NCBI RefSeq assembly: GCF_000702945.1
Contig: NZ_JNLE01000003.1
Coordinates: 1,287,501 to 1,351,500, forward strand
Length of the DNA stretch: 64,000 nucleotides
Source: Clostridium sp. KNHs205
GTDB lineage: Bacteria > Bacillota > Clostridia > Lachnospirales > Lachnospiraceae
Reading direction: 5' to 3'
A model generated the notes under the pieces. The model saw only the letters and a program-made list of their open reading frames with translations. It was not told the DNA's origin and made no database searches. Within the stretch, counting starts at the first letter, position 1. The number at the start of each line of letters is the position of its first letter. The translations under genes were made by a program, and so were the position numbers. Below are positions 25,328-34,114 of the stretch, in pieces.

Positions 25328-26884
25328 ATGTCAGATGAATTCTTTGATAATGAAAAGAAGAATGAAGAAATCACAAACGGTGATAATCTTGAAACTACCG
25401 GTACTGACGTGAGTTCGGCAGACAGTACTATAAATGAACCGTTAAATGAGAGTAAGGAAGAGAGTGACAGTGTATATCGGTTAAGTAAACCGGCGCAGGG
25501 TACCTACAGTTTTTGGGCTGAGCAGATAACGGGTACCGGCAGCAGTCAGAATTATGAGAATTATCAGCAGTTTAAGGAAAACAAAAATTATGATTCCTAT
25601 AGTTCCTACAACTATAATCAGTCTGCCTATAATGTACAGTCGGACATCAAGGAAAAGAAAGAAAACAAGTTCTTTAAAAAAGCTGGAAAGCTGGCAGTAT
25701 CCGCAGTTGCTTTCGGTTTAATTGCAGGTCTGGCTTTTGTAGGCTTTAACACGGTTTATTATAAGATAAATCCTAATGCTGAACCTATTTATATGAGTTT
25801 TGGCGGAAATGGCGGCTTCTCCATAAGCAAGGACAATGAAGGGCCTTTATTGTCCTCAACTGCTGTTACGGACGGTAAGATTTCGCAGAAAACCGATGTT
25901 ACGGATGTTATCGATAAGACCATGCCTTCTATCGTACAGATAACTACAACCTATACCCAGACTTATAATGACTGGTTCGGTCAGCAGTATGACGAGGAAA
26001 GTGAAGGCGGCGGCTCAGGAATTATCGTTGGAAAGAATGATAAGGAACTTCTGATTGCTACGAACAACCATGTGGTTGAAGGAGCAAACCCGATCAATGT
26101 TAAATTTATTGACGGAACAGAAGCAGAGGCTATTATTAAAGGAACAGATTCCACAGCAGACCTTGCTGTTATTACTATTGACTTAAGCAAGATTAAAGCC
26201 AGCACCCTGGAGACCATACAGATTGCGAAGCTTGGTGATTCAGATGCAGTGAAGGTAGGTGAGATGGCGGTTGCTATCGGTAATGCTTTAGGTTATGGTC
26301 AGTCTACCACAGTAGGTTATATCAGTGCAAAAGACCGTGAGGTCCAGGTGGATGAGAAGAAAATGGTATTGCTGCAGACGGATGCTGCTATCAATCCTGG
26401 TAATAGTGGCGGTGCCCTGATTAATTTAAACGGAGATGTAATTGGTATTAATACCGTTAAATATGCCTCCAGTGAAGTCGAAGGTATGGGTTTTGCAATT
26501 CCTATTTCCAGAGCCATACCGATTATTGATGAGTTAATGAGCAGAGAAGTACTGACCGAGAAGGAGAAAGGTTACTTAGGTGTGAGTATTAAGGATGTTA
26601 CAGAAGAGATATCTCAAATGTACGGCTGGCCGTTAGGTGTTTATGTAAAAGCAACCTTAGATGGCAGCAGTGCGGCTAATGCAGGTATTTTAGCCGGTGA
26701 TATTATTACCAAGGTGAATGATACGGAAGTAACTGCAGGTACTCAGCTGAAGGAAAAGGTAAATTCCTACCGTGTAGGAACCAAGATATCCATTACGGTG
26801 AAACGAAATACCAATGGTAAATTTGAAGAGAAAACCTTTGAGGTTACTTTAACCGGAAATCCTGAAACAAACAACAATCAATAA
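25328..26884 (+). CDS. htrA: HtrA/DegP-type membrane-anchored serine protease
   Basis: Quality-control protease outside the membrane. A long cytoplasmic, acidic and tyrosine/asparagine-rich N-terminus (1-115) precedes a single membrane helix (about 118-140). The trypsin-like domain has the full triad: His248 (NNHVVEG), Asp278 (TADLAVI) and Ser360 (NPGNSGGAL). One PDZ domain follows (about 420-510: GYLGVSIKDV...AGILAGDIITKVNDT). 518 residues, as for Gram-positive HtrA with one PDZ. RBS AAGGAAGGTG. Monocistronic, with a terminator about 90 bases downstream. Confidence 0.95.
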   Translation: MSDEFFDNEKKNEEITNGDNLETTGTDVSSADSTINEPLNESKEESDSVYRLSKPAQGTYSFWAEQITGTGSSQNYENYQQFKENKNYDSYSSYNYNQSAYNVQSDIKEKKENKFFKKAGKLAVSAVAFGLIAGLAFVGFNTVYYKINPNAEPIYMSFGGNGGFSISKDNEGPLLSSTAVTDGKISQKTDVTDVIDKTMPSIVQITTTYTQTYNDWFGQQYDEESEGGGSGIIVGKNDKELLIATNNHVVEGANPINVKFIDGTEAEAIIKGTDSTADLAVITIDLSKIKASTLETIQIAKLGDSDAVKVGEMAVAIGNALGYGQSTTVGYISAKDREVQVDEKKMVLLQTDAAINPGNSGGALINLNGDVIGINTVKYASSEVEGMGFAIPISRAIPIIDELMSREVLTEKEKGYLGVSIKDVTEEISQMYGWPLGVYVKATLDGSSAANAGILAGDIITKVNDTEVTAGTQLKEKVNSYRVGTKISITVKRNTNGKFEEKTFEVTLTGNPETNNNQ

Positions 26885-26974
26885 AGTATTCTTTATTAGT
26901 CAGAGCATATGGTTTCAGGAAGGTTAAAAATTCTGATCCAATTCATAAAACGATTAAAAATATAGGTAATATAA

Positions 26975-27033
26975 AGGCTGCGGTAAGATAGCTGTTTGAA
27001 AAAAGCTGTTTTATGGCAGCCTGTTTGTTTTTT
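26975..27033 (+). terminator. Intrinsic terminator after htrA
   Basis: AGGCTGC (26975-26981) pairs with GCAGCCT (27016-27022), with an inner AGCTGTTT/AAAAAAGCT hairpin, followed by a run of seven T. Confidence 0.7.
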
Positions 27034-27071
27034 TATTATAATTATTTTAGAAAAAATTCAATATTATTCTA

Positions 27072-27100
27072 TTGTATACAACAAATTGCTACGTTATAAT
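27072..27100 (+). promoter_or_regulatory. Sigma-A promoter of clpX
   Basis: TTGTAT (27072-27077), 17-base spacer, perfect TATAAT (27095-27100). The leader contains CCTTAAAG-CTGG-CTTTAAGG (27186-27205), an 8-bp stem with a tetraloop directly before the GAAGGAG ribosome binding site (27207-27213), which could affect access of the ribosome. Confidence 0.65.
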
Positions 27101-27221
27101 ATAAAAATATATTTAATATATTAAAGATATTTAATATATCAATTTATTTAATATTTACCCCCTCATACTGGTGATAGCGGCAAAACCTTAAAGCTGGCTT
27201 TAAGGAGAAGGAGATGATATA

Positions 27222-28661
27222 ATGAAAGACGATGTAAGGGATGATAATTTAAAGGATGAATTTAAAGATATAAATATAGAAGATAAAGAGAAAAAAGACA
27301 AAGATGATTACGAGACAGTCTGCTATATCTGCAGAAGGCCCGAGAGCAAAGCTGGAAAGATGATGAGGATACCAAATAACATCTGTATCTGCTCCGACTG
27401 TATGCAGAAGACCTTTGACACCATTAACAGCAATGGAATGCCTTATATGGATTTGATGGGATTTCCGTCTAATATGATGAATATGAACAATGTGCAAAAG
27501 GAAGTACCCAAAAGTCAGAAGTTAAAGAAAAAGAAAGAGGAGACGGAAGAAACCAACGCCAAAACAATGGACATAAGAAATATTCCTTCCCCTCATATAA
27601 TTAAAGGCAAACTGGATGATTTCGTCGTTGGGCAGGAACATGCCAAAAAGGTACTCTCAGTAGCTGTTTATAACCATTATAAAAGGGTCGCAACGGATAC
27701 CATGGATGATATTGAGATCGAGAAGTCCAATATGCTTATGATCGGACCTACGGGTAGCGGTAAGACCTTCCTGGTAAAGACCCTGGCAAAGCTTCTGGAT
27801 GTGCCTTTAGCTATCACAGATGCTACTTCTCTTACGGAAGCCGGCTATATTGGTGATGACGTAGAAAGTGTCTTATCAAAGCTACTGGCAGCTGCTGATA
27901 ATGATGTTGAGAAGGCGGAACGGGGAATCATTTTTATTGATGAGATTGATAAGATTGCAAAGAAAAAGAATACCAATAACAGAGATGTAAGCGGTGAGTC
28001 CGTTCAACAGGGACTTTTGAAACTTTTAGAGGGCAGCGAAGTGGAAGTACCGGTAGGTGCTACCAGCAAAAATGCTATGGTTCCTTTAACTACTGTAAAT
28101 ACCAAGAATATTCTCTTTATCTGCGGGGGAGCTTTTCCGGACCTGGATACCATAATCAAAGCCAGGCTGAACAAACAATCCTCCATTGGTTTTAGCGCAG
28201 ACTTAAAAGATAAATATGACGATGATCCGAACCTGCTGTTAAAGGTAGCGGTAGAGGATTTAAGAGAGTTTGGTATGATACCGGAATTTTTAGGACGTCT
28301 TCCGATTATATACTCTCTGGAAGGCTTAACAAAGGACATGCTTATCAAGATCTTAATGGAGCCAAGAAATGCTATTTTAAAGCAATACCAGAAACTTCTT
28401 GCTTTAGATGAGGTGCGTCTGGAATTTGACAGAAGCGCAATGGAAGCTATTGCAGAAAAAGCCATGGAGAAGAAGACCGGAGCCAGAGCTTTGCGTGCTA
28501 TCATTGAAGAGTTCATGCTTGATATAATGTATGAAATACCAAAGGACATCAACATTGGAAAAGTAACCATTACCAGAGATTACATTGAGAAAAAGGGAGT
28601 ACCTCAGATTGAGATGAGGGGAAGCAGTTATAATAATATGCTGCTGGAAGAATCCGTATAA
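27222..28661 (+). CDS. clpX: ATP-dependent Clp protease ATP-binding subunit ClpX
   Basis: AAA+ unfoldase that feeds tagged proteins to ClpP. A highly charged N-terminal 30 residues precede the ClpX zinc-binding domain (C34-x2-C37 and C57-x2-C60). A linker rich in lysine and glutamate follows, then the AAA+ module with Walker A GPTGSGKT (175-182), Walker B IIFIDEIDKIAK, and the C-terminal KKTGARALRAIIEE sensor-2 segment. The pore loop reads GYIGDDVES, the usual ClpX sequence. 479 residues, some 50 longer than typical ClpX because of the acidic N-terminal extension and linker. No clpP gene is adjacent, unlike many genomes, so a second clpX next to clpP elsewhere is possible. Confidence 0.93.
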   Translation: MKDDVRDDNLKDEFKDINIEDKEKKDKDDYETVCYICRRPESKAGKMMRIPNNICICSDCMQKTFDTINSNGMPYMDLMGFPSNMMNMNNVQKEVPKSQKLKKKKEETEETNAKTMDIRNIPSPHIIKGKLDDFVVGQEHAKKVLSVAVYNHYKRVATDTMDDIEIEKSNMLMIGPTGSGKTFLVKTLAKLLDVPLAITDATSLTEAGYIGDDVESVLSKLLAAADNDVEKAERGIIFIDEIDKIAKKKNTNNRDVSGESVQQGLLKLLEGSEVEVPVGATSKNAMVPLTTVNTKNILFICGGAFPDLDTIIKARLNKQSSIGFSADLKDKYDDDPNLLLKVAVEDLREFGMIPEFLGRLPIIYSLEGLTKDMLIKILMEPRNAILKQYQKLLALDEVRLEFDRSAMEAIAEKAMEKKTGARALRAIIEEFMLDIMYEIPKDINIGKVTITRDYIEKKGVPQIEMRGSSYNNMLLEESV

Positions 28662-28704
28662 AAGTACATGCGATAAATAAAACAACAAAAGGGAGAGAGG
28701 TGTA

Positions 28705-28742
28705 TTCCGCGGGTGTAAGGAGTGAATACAAGGCCCGCGGAA
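28705..28742 (+). promoter_or_regulatory. GC-rich hairpin over the start region of the next gene
   Basis: TTCCGCGGG (28705-28713) pairs perfectly with CCCGCGGAA (28734-28742). The 20-base loop contains TAAGGAG, the only good Shine-Dalgarno sequence, and a GTG at 28722. The ATG at 28749 follows the right arm by 6 bases. The hairpin may place the looped ribosome binding site at the ATG or mask it. Confidence 0.5.
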
Positions 28743-28748
28743 AAAGAT

Positions 28749-29426
28749 ATGGAGGAGAAATTTCTGCCGGAAATTGACGGTGTTTTACGCAAACATATGA
28801 TTCGTGTACCCAAAGCAATCGATCATGCAAGTGGTATCCGCATCTTTGGAAAACTAATTAAATCCCTTGTATTTACTACAGATGTAGCTATAATACGAAA
28901 CTGTAATGCCAATGCGGTTATTGCAGTCTATCCATTTACACCACAACCGATCATCACCCATTCTATTATAAACTGTTCGGATGTCCCGGTATTCTGCGGC
29001 GTCGGAGGTGGTACCACCAAAGGTCCCAGGGTACTTAATCTGGCAGAAGATGCTGAATTTCAAGGTGCGGTAGGAGTTGTTTTAAATGCGCCTACACCCA
29101 ATGAAACCATTCTTTATTTAAAGGAGAAAATTGATATTCCCATTGTAATTACCGTAGTGTCTGAGAAAACGGATATTCGTGCCAGAATTGAAGCAGGTGC
29201 GGATATCTTAAATGTATCCGGTGCCGGCAGGACCAATGATATCGTTAGACAGATCAGGGAGGAATTTCCCAAAATACCCATTATTGCAACTGGTGGGCCT
29301 ACAGAAGAAAGTATCCTAAAAACCATTGAGGCAGGTGCCAATGCAATAACCTATACACCGCCTACCAACGGAGAGATATTCAAAAGGCTGATGAATAAAT
29401 ATAGAGAAGAAGACCATATTATTTAG
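28749..29426 (+). CDS. TIM-barrel-like protein of unknown function
   Basis: About 226 residues of alternating beta strands and helices. The late strands IDIPIVITVVSEKTDI, ADILNVSGAGRTND and PKIPIIATGGPTEESILKTIEAGANAITYTPP resemble the phosphate-binding half of HisA/HisF- or nitronate-monooxygenase-type barrels. The central FCGVGGGTTKGPRV glycine loop is unusual. No catalytic set could be assigned. Start: GTG at 28722 is too close to AAGGAG to be used normally; ATG 28749 is preferred although its upstream context is weak. It follows clpX by 87 bases, and a zinc-ribbon gene follows 13 bases later. Confidence 0.7.
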   Translation: MEEKFLPEIDGVLRKHMIRVPKAIDHASGIRIFGKLIKSLVFTTDVAIIRNCNANAVIAVYPFTPQPIITHSIINCSDVPVFCGVGGGTTKGPRVLNLAEDAEFQGAVGVVLNAPTPNETILYLKEKIDIPIVITVVSEKTDIRARIEAGADILNVSGAGRTNDIVRQIREEFPKIPIIATGGPTEESILKTIEAGANAITYTPPTNGEIFKRLMNKYREEDHII

Positions 29427-29439
29427 GGGGTAACCGGAA

Positions 29440-29721
29440 GTGATCCTGAAGAAAATTATGGGTTTGGTTAATGCGGCTAAGCCAAATAAAACCGTTCATA
29501 CTACAGTTCCTACCATTGTAAAGGAAACGATAAAAAAAGAAAATCTGGAAGAATCAGAAAGCAATACGGAGTCAAGTACGGAACCTATGGAGTACGAGAT
29601 TGTTGAGAAGGAGATATTACCTGAGAAAATGATATGTCCTGATTGCGGAGGGATTACTCTTGCAGGTCTTGATTTCTGCGATAAGTGCGGCGGTGAGCTG
29701 GCAAACTATGAGAATTTTTGA
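29440..29721 (+). CDS. Small zinc-ribbon protein
   Basis: 93 residues. The N-terminus is basic and hydrophobic, the middle is a low-complexity E/S/T-rich linker, and the C-terminus is a CPDCGG...FCDKCGGEL zinc ribbon with four cysteines. GTG start with GGGGG 9 bases upstream; ATG 29458 is an alternative. Part of the transcript of the barrel-like gene. Function unknown; such ribbons often act as recruitment modules. Confidence 0.7.
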   Translation: MILKKIMGLVNAAKPNKTVHTTVPTIVKETIKKENLEESESNTESSTEPMEYEIVEKEILPEKMICPDCGGITLAGLDFCDKCGGELANYENF

Positions 29722-29834
29722 ACTGATACATTTTCATACGGCATAACCACAAATATCGGCTAAGTATAATGCGTGTACTTATGCAGCCTGGTACTTGATT
29801 GATTATTTGAATGAATCGATTAATCAATTTTTTG

Positions 29835-29863
29835 TTGACAAATGAAAATGACAATAGTAAGAT
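29835..29863 (+). promoter_or_regulatory. Sigma-A promoter directly upstream of a terminator, before livJ
   Basis: Perfect TTGACA (29835-29840), 17-base spacer, TAAGAT (29858-29863). Transcription should begin about 29870, only a few bases before the terminator hairpin. The remaining part of the 29722-30048 gap shows nothing else. Confidence 0.7.
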
Positions 29864-29873
29864 AAAACAGAAC

Positions 29874-29912
29874 AAAGGCGTTCAAGGTATTTGTATTTTG
29901 AACGCCTTTTTT
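29874..29912 (+). terminator. Intrinsic terminator in the livJ leader
   Basis: AAAGGCGTTCAA (29874-29885) pairs with TTGAACGCCTTT (29898-29909), followed by a run of T to 29912. Strong on the plus strand. Its distance (~150 bases) from the zinc-ribbon gene and its position right after a promoter make it either that gene's late terminator or an attenuator of the liv operon. Confidence 0.85.
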
Positions 29913-30048
29913 CAATATACTATATATATTACTTAGCAGCTTATAATACACCATAAGCTTTTGTTTTTACATTAGTACTTTAATGCATTAATATGCCAAT
30001 GGTTAAGTTGTAGCTGTATAAGATATATTAATATGATGGAGGAGACTT

Positions 30049-31230
30049 ATGAGAAAATTATTAAAGAGAGTTGTAAGCCTTGGCTTATTAGGTACTTTGG
30101 CAGTTGCTTCATTAGCAGCCTGCGGTACAAAGAATAACAGTACAGGATCTGACGGTAGCGATACAGCTTCCGGAGATGGTACATTTTTAATCGGTGGTTT
30201 AGGACCTTTAACAGGAGCAGCAGCTTCCTATGGTATCTCTGTAAAGCAGGGCGCTGAAATTGCCATTCAGGAAATCAATGATGCAGGCGGTGTTAAGGCT
30301 GGGGACCAGACACTGAAATTAGTTCTTCAGTTTGAAGATGATGAAGCTGATGGCGATACTGCTATGGCAGCTTATAACACATTAATGGATAAAGGTATCC
30401 AGGCTTTACTTGGAACCGTAACCAGTGGTGCAGGTCTTGCAATTTCTGATCAGACCAGTGCAGATGGAATCTTACAGATTACTCCTTCCGGTTCAGCAGC
30501 AGACCTGACCAAGAATCCCAACGCTTTCCGTCTTTGCTTTACCGATCCTCTTCAGGGACAGACAATGGCAAAGTATGCAGTTGAGACCTTAGGTTATAAA
30601 AAGGTAGCAATTATCTATAACAATGCGGATGACTACAGTACCGGTGTAGCAGAGGCTTTCGAAAGTGAAGTAAAAGCTCTGGGCGGTGAAATCGTAGCAA
30701 AAGAAGCTTTCGTAACCGATGCAGTAGACTTTAATACACAGCTTACATCAATTAAAGGAACCGATGCACAGATCGTTTTTGCTCCTGTATACTATCAGGA
30801 TGCAGCTTATATAACAACCCAGGCTTCTGAGCTTGGAATCACACTTCCTTTTATCGGTTCTGACGGCTGGGATGGTGTAATCGATAAGGTAGTAGATACA
30901 AAGGTATTGGAAGGTGCTGTATTCTTAAGTCCTTTCCTTGCAACAGACTCAGATTCAGCTGTACAGGCTTTTGTTGGAAAATACAAAGAAAAATACAATG
31001 CAACACCTGACCAGTTCGCAGCAGATGGTTATGATACCGTATATGTAATCAAAGCAGCAATTGAAAAAGCCGGTAAAACCAGCAGTGCTGATTTAATCAA
31101 GGCTATGACTGAGATTGAAGTAAAGGGACTTACCGGAACCGTTACCTTTAATGCTGACGGTGAACCAAATAAAGGTGCTAAATTCGTAGAAATCAAAGGC
31201 GGAGAATATACTGCTAAAACAGTAGAGTAA
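30049..31230 (+). CDS. livJ: Branched-chain amino-acid ABC transporter, substrate-binding lipoprotein
   Basis: Captures Leu/Ile/Val (or related amino acids) outside the membrane. A signal peptide ends in the lipobox LAAC (cysteine at about residue 25), so the protein is lipid-anchored. A Ser/Gly/Asp linker and a two-lobed type I periplasmic-binding fold follow (IGGLGPLTGAAASYG, ALLGTVTSGAGLAIS, VAIIYNNADDYSTG, FIGSDGWDG). 393 residues, typical. First gene of livJHMGF. RBS GGAGGAG. Confidence 0.95.
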   Translation: MRKLLKRVVSLGLLGTLAVASLAACGTKNNSTGSDGSDTASGDGTFLIGGLGPLTGAAASYGISVKQGAEIAIQEINDAGGVKAGDQTLKLVLQFEDDEADGDTAMAAYNTLMDKGIQALLGTVTSGAGLAISDQTSADGILQITPSGSAADLTKNPNAFRLCFTDPLQGQTMAKYAVETLGYKKVAIIYNNADDYSTGVAEAFESEVKALGGEIVAKEAFVTDAVDFNTQLTSIKGTDAQIVFAPVYYQDAAYITTQASELGITLPFIGSDGWDGVIDKVVDTKVLEGAVFLSPFLATDSDSAVQAFVGKYKEKYNATPDQFAADGYDTVYVIKAAIEKAGKTSSADLIKAMTEIEVKGLTGTVTFNADGEPNKGAKFVEIKGGEYTAKTVE

Positions 31231-31256
31231 TATATTTTACAGAGCTGTAAATTAAA

Positions 31257-31306
31257 GAATTTTGGACGGAAGACAGGAAACTGTCTTTGGTCCAAATTCT
31301 TTCTTT
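31257..31306 (+). terminator. Hairpin between livJ and livH
   Basis: GAATTTTGGAC pairs with GTCCAAATTC around an inner AGACAG-GAAA-CTGTCT hairpin, followed by TTTCTTTT. This is a partial terminator typical after a binding-protein gene, expected to raise livJ mRNA over the permease genes. Confidence 0.75.
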
Positions 31307-31433
31307 TAATCAGGTGAACTTAAGACTATTCGCTTTATTCGGAAGAGCTGGGGAGAAGGCTTCCGGGCCAAGCGAATAAGCTTATGAAGAAGGAATGTTC
31401 AAGCGGGATTGGATATTCAGGAAAGAGGTCGAT

Positions 31434-32312
31434 ATGGAAAGTATTATTGAACAATTAATAAACGGCTTAAGGTCGGGGAGTATCTATGCCTTAATTGCCT
31501 TGGGCTATACAATGGTATACGGTATAGCGAAAATGATTAACTTTGCCCATGGTGATATTATCATGGTTGGTGCATATAGTTTGTATGTTTTTATTGCAAG
31601 GCTCAAGATGCCAGTGGTACCTGCTGTTATATTTACGATTTTAGTATGTGCAATTATAGGTGTTGTGATTGAAAAGGTTGCTTATAAACCTCTAAGAAAA
31701 GCACCGCCATTAGCAGTTCTTATAACAGCAATTGGTGTAAGTTACTTACTGCAAAATTTAGCCCAGCTAATATTTACGGCTAATCCAATAACATTTAAAT
31801 CTATCATTAACCTGAAGGCAGTTAAAATAGCAGGTATAACCATACCTGGTATAACCTTGGTGACATTAGTGGTTACTTTTATTTGTATGACTGCCCTAAC
31901 CTTGTTTATCAATAAAACAAAAGCAGGCAGTGCCATGAGAGCAGTTTCTGAGGATAAAGCAGCAGCTCAATTAATGGGAATTAATGTTAATCGAACCATA
32001 TCAATGACTTTCGCTATTGGATCTGCTCTTGCCGCAGTGGCAGGTATTATATTTATTTGTCAGTTCCAGTCTGTTGAACCGACTCTGGGTGCTTTGCCTG
32101 GTATCAAGGCTTTCGTAGCTGCTGTACTTGGAGGTATTGGAAGTGTACCGGGTGCAATGCTTGGAGGACTCCTTTTAGGTGTAATTGAGAGTGTTTCCAA
32201 AGCGTATATATCAACACAATTAGCTGATGCAATCGTATTTGGTGTATTGGTAATCGTTCTGCTGGTTAAACCCTCCGGTCTTCTTGGCAAGAACCGTATA
32301 GAGAAAGTGTAG
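31434..32312 (+). CDS. livH: Branched-chain amino-acid ABC transporter permease LivH
   Basis: Integral membrane protein of 292 residues with about eight hydrophobic helices. The N-terminal QLINGLRSGSIYALIALGYTMVYGI and the C-terminal GALPGIKAFVAAVLGGIGSVPGAMLGGLLLG (EAA-like loop) are family hallmarks. ATG 31434 is preferred over 31395 because GGAAAGAGG lies just upstream and the protein then begins as usual. Forms the membrane channel with LivM. Confidence 0.95.
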   Translation: MESIIEQLINGLRSGSIYALIALGYTMVYGIAKMINFAHGDIIMVGAYSLYVFIARLKMPVVPAVIFTILVCAIIGVVIEKVAYKPLRKAPPLAVLITAIGVSYLLQNLAQLIFTANPITFKSIINLKAVKIAGITIPGITLVTLVVTFICMTALTLFINKTKAGSAMRAVSEDKAAAQLMGINVNRTISMTFAIGSALAAVAGIIFICQFQSVEPTLGALPGIKAFVAAVLGGIGSVPGAMLGGLLLGVIESVSKAYISTQLADAIVFGVLVIVLLVKPSGLLGKNRIEKV

Positions 32313-32319
32313 GTGGCAT

Positions 32320-33327
32320 ATGGGGAAAGATATCGCGAAAAAAACAGGAAGCATCTTTAACGGCAAAAATCTGATAAAACTGGCAGTGATAGTTATTATT
32401 TATATATTGCTTATGCTGGTCATGGAAGGGGATTTTGCTACCAGGCATTTTAAATCCCTTTTAGTACCTGTAGGAATTAACATAATCTTAGCAGTATCCT
32501 TAAATATTACAACTGGATTTTTAGGAGAGTTGTCTTTGGGACATGCCGGCTTTATGGCAATCGGTGCTTATTCCGGCTCCCTTTTTACAATTTTTGCACA
32601 GGATCATACCGGACTTCCGGGTCCCCTGGCTTTCATCATTGGTATTATTATCGGTGGTATCATGGCAGCTTTACTTGGTGTAGTAATCGGTATCCCGGTG
32701 CTCAGGCTCCGCGGCGATTACCTTGCCATTGTAACCCTTGCCTTTGGCGAGATTGTTCGTTCTGTAATCAACTTCCTTGGGTTTACCGGAGGAGCCAGAG
32801 GCTTAAGCGGTATACCAAGATATACAAATTATAAATGGGTGTATGCTCTGGTAATCATTACTCTGATTGTACTGGCGAATCTGGTAAAATCCCGTTACGG
32901 CAGAGTTATCAGCTCCATCAGGGATAATTCCATAGCAGCAGAATCTATTGGTATTAAGGTAAGTAATTATAAAATCATGGCTTTTGTAATAGCTGCTTTC
33001 TTTGCAGGAGTTGCAGGGGTTCTTTTCGGACATAACTTAAGTGTATTAAAGCCTACAAATTTTGATTACAATAAATCCATAGAGATTTTGGTTATCGTAG
33101 TACTTGGAGGTATGGGCAGCATAAGAGGTTCTGTTATATCAGCCATTATCCTTACACTGCTTCCTGAGTTCTTAAGAGATGCCAGTGAATACAGAATGTT
33201 GCTTTACGCATTAGCACTAATTATAATCATGCTCTTTAATTCTTCTGAAATCCGTCAGAAGCTGGAGGACAGCGGTAAGCTGCCTAAACTGCCTAAATTT
33301 CCAACCTTAAAGGCAAGAATCAAATAG
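32320..33327 (+). CDS. livM: Branched-chain amino-acid ABC transporter permease LivM
   Basis: 335 residues with eight or more membrane helices. Signature segments are INIILAVSLNITTGFLGELSLGHAGFMAIGAY, LRGDYLAIVTLAFGEIVR and VVLGGMGSIRGSVISA. It begins 8 bases after livH and has a basic N-terminal 20 residues. Pairs with LivH. Confidence 0.95.
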   Translation: MGKDIAKKTGSIFNGKNLIKLAVIVIIYILLMLVMEGDFATRHFKSLLVPVGINIILAVSLNITTGFLGELSLGHAGFMAIGAYSGSLFTIFAQDHTGLPGPLAFIIGIIIGGIMAALLGVVIGIPVLRLRGDYLAIVTLAFGEIVRSVINFLGFTGGARGLSGIPRYTNYKWVYALVIITLIVLANLVKSRYGRVISSIRDNSIAAESIGIKVSNYKIMAFVIAAFFAGVAGVLFGHNLSVLKPTNFDYNKSIEILVIVVLGGMGSIRGSVISAIILTLLPEFLRDASEYRMLLYALALIIIMLFNSSEIRQKLEDSGKLPKLPKFPTLKARIK

Positions 33328-33343
33328 AAAGGAGAGAAAAATT

Positions 33344-34102
33344 ATGAGTTTATTGGAAGTAAATAATTTAGGTATCTCCTTTGGAGGACTAAGGGCGGTG
33401 GACAGTGTAAACCTTTCCATCGAAAAGGGACAGCTTTATGGTCTTATCGGACCCAACGGAGCCGGTAAAACAACGATCTTTAATTTATTAACGGGGGTAT
33501 ATAAACCTACGGATGGCACTATTAAATTAGACGGTACAGATATGGTGGGGAAATCCCCCTCTGAAATCTGTAAGTCCGGTATTGCCAGAACATTTCAGAA
33601 TATTCGCTTATTTAAGAAGATGACTGTCCTTGATAACGTTAAGACTGCTCTTCATAACAGATATACCTACTCCCTGGCAGAGAGTTTTCTTCATCTGGGG
33701 TCTTATTTCAAAAAAGAAAGAGAGATGGATGAGAAGGCACTTGAAATCCTGAAAGTGTTTGATCTGGACAATGAGGCAGATTATCTTGCAGGAAATCTTC
33801 CTTACGGTAAACAGAGAAAATTAGAAATTGCCAGAGGACTTGCCACGAATCCTAAGCTTCTCTTATTAGATGAACCTGCAGCAGGTATGAATCCCAATGA
33901 AACCGCTGAGTTAATGGATACCATACAGCTGGTCAGAAAACAATATGGCATTACAATCCTATTAATTGAACATGATATGAAGCTGGTAACAGGTATCTGT
34001 GAGAAGATACTGGTACTTAATTTCGGCACGGAACTTGCATCCGGTACTCCTGAGGAAGTTTTAAATGATCCCGAGGTTATTACCGCATATCTGGGAGAAT
34101 AA
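33344..34102 (+). CDS. livG: Branched-chain amino-acid ABC transporter ATP-binding protein LivG
   Basis: Cytoplasmic ATPase of 252 residues with Walker A GPNGAGKTT (~38-46) and Walker B LLLLDEPAAGMNP. The LivG-specific insertion TFQNIRLFKKMTVLDNV...RYTYS lies between them, and LPYGKQRKLEIARGLA is the signature. Strong RBS AAAGGAGAG. Its C-terminus AYLGE is shared with LivF. Confidence 0.96.
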   Translation: MSLLEVNNLGISFGGLRAVDSVNLSIEKGQLYGLIGPNGAGKTTIFNLLTGVYKPTDGTIKLDGTDMVGKSPSEICKSGIARTFQNIRLFKKMTVLDNVKTALHNRYTYSLAESFLHLGSYFKKEREMDEKALEILKVFDLDNEADYLAGNLPYGKQRKLEIARGLATNPKLLLLDEPAAGMNPNETAELMDTIQLVRKQYGITILLIEHDMKLVTGICEKILVLNFGTELASGTPEEVLNDPEVITAYLGE

Positions 34103-34114
34103 AGGAGGGGTACA

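Noticed and set aside
28004..28570. 188-codon frame opposite clpX
   Set aside because: It is antisense to the AAA+ domain of clpX and shows serine/leucine-rich shadow composition.
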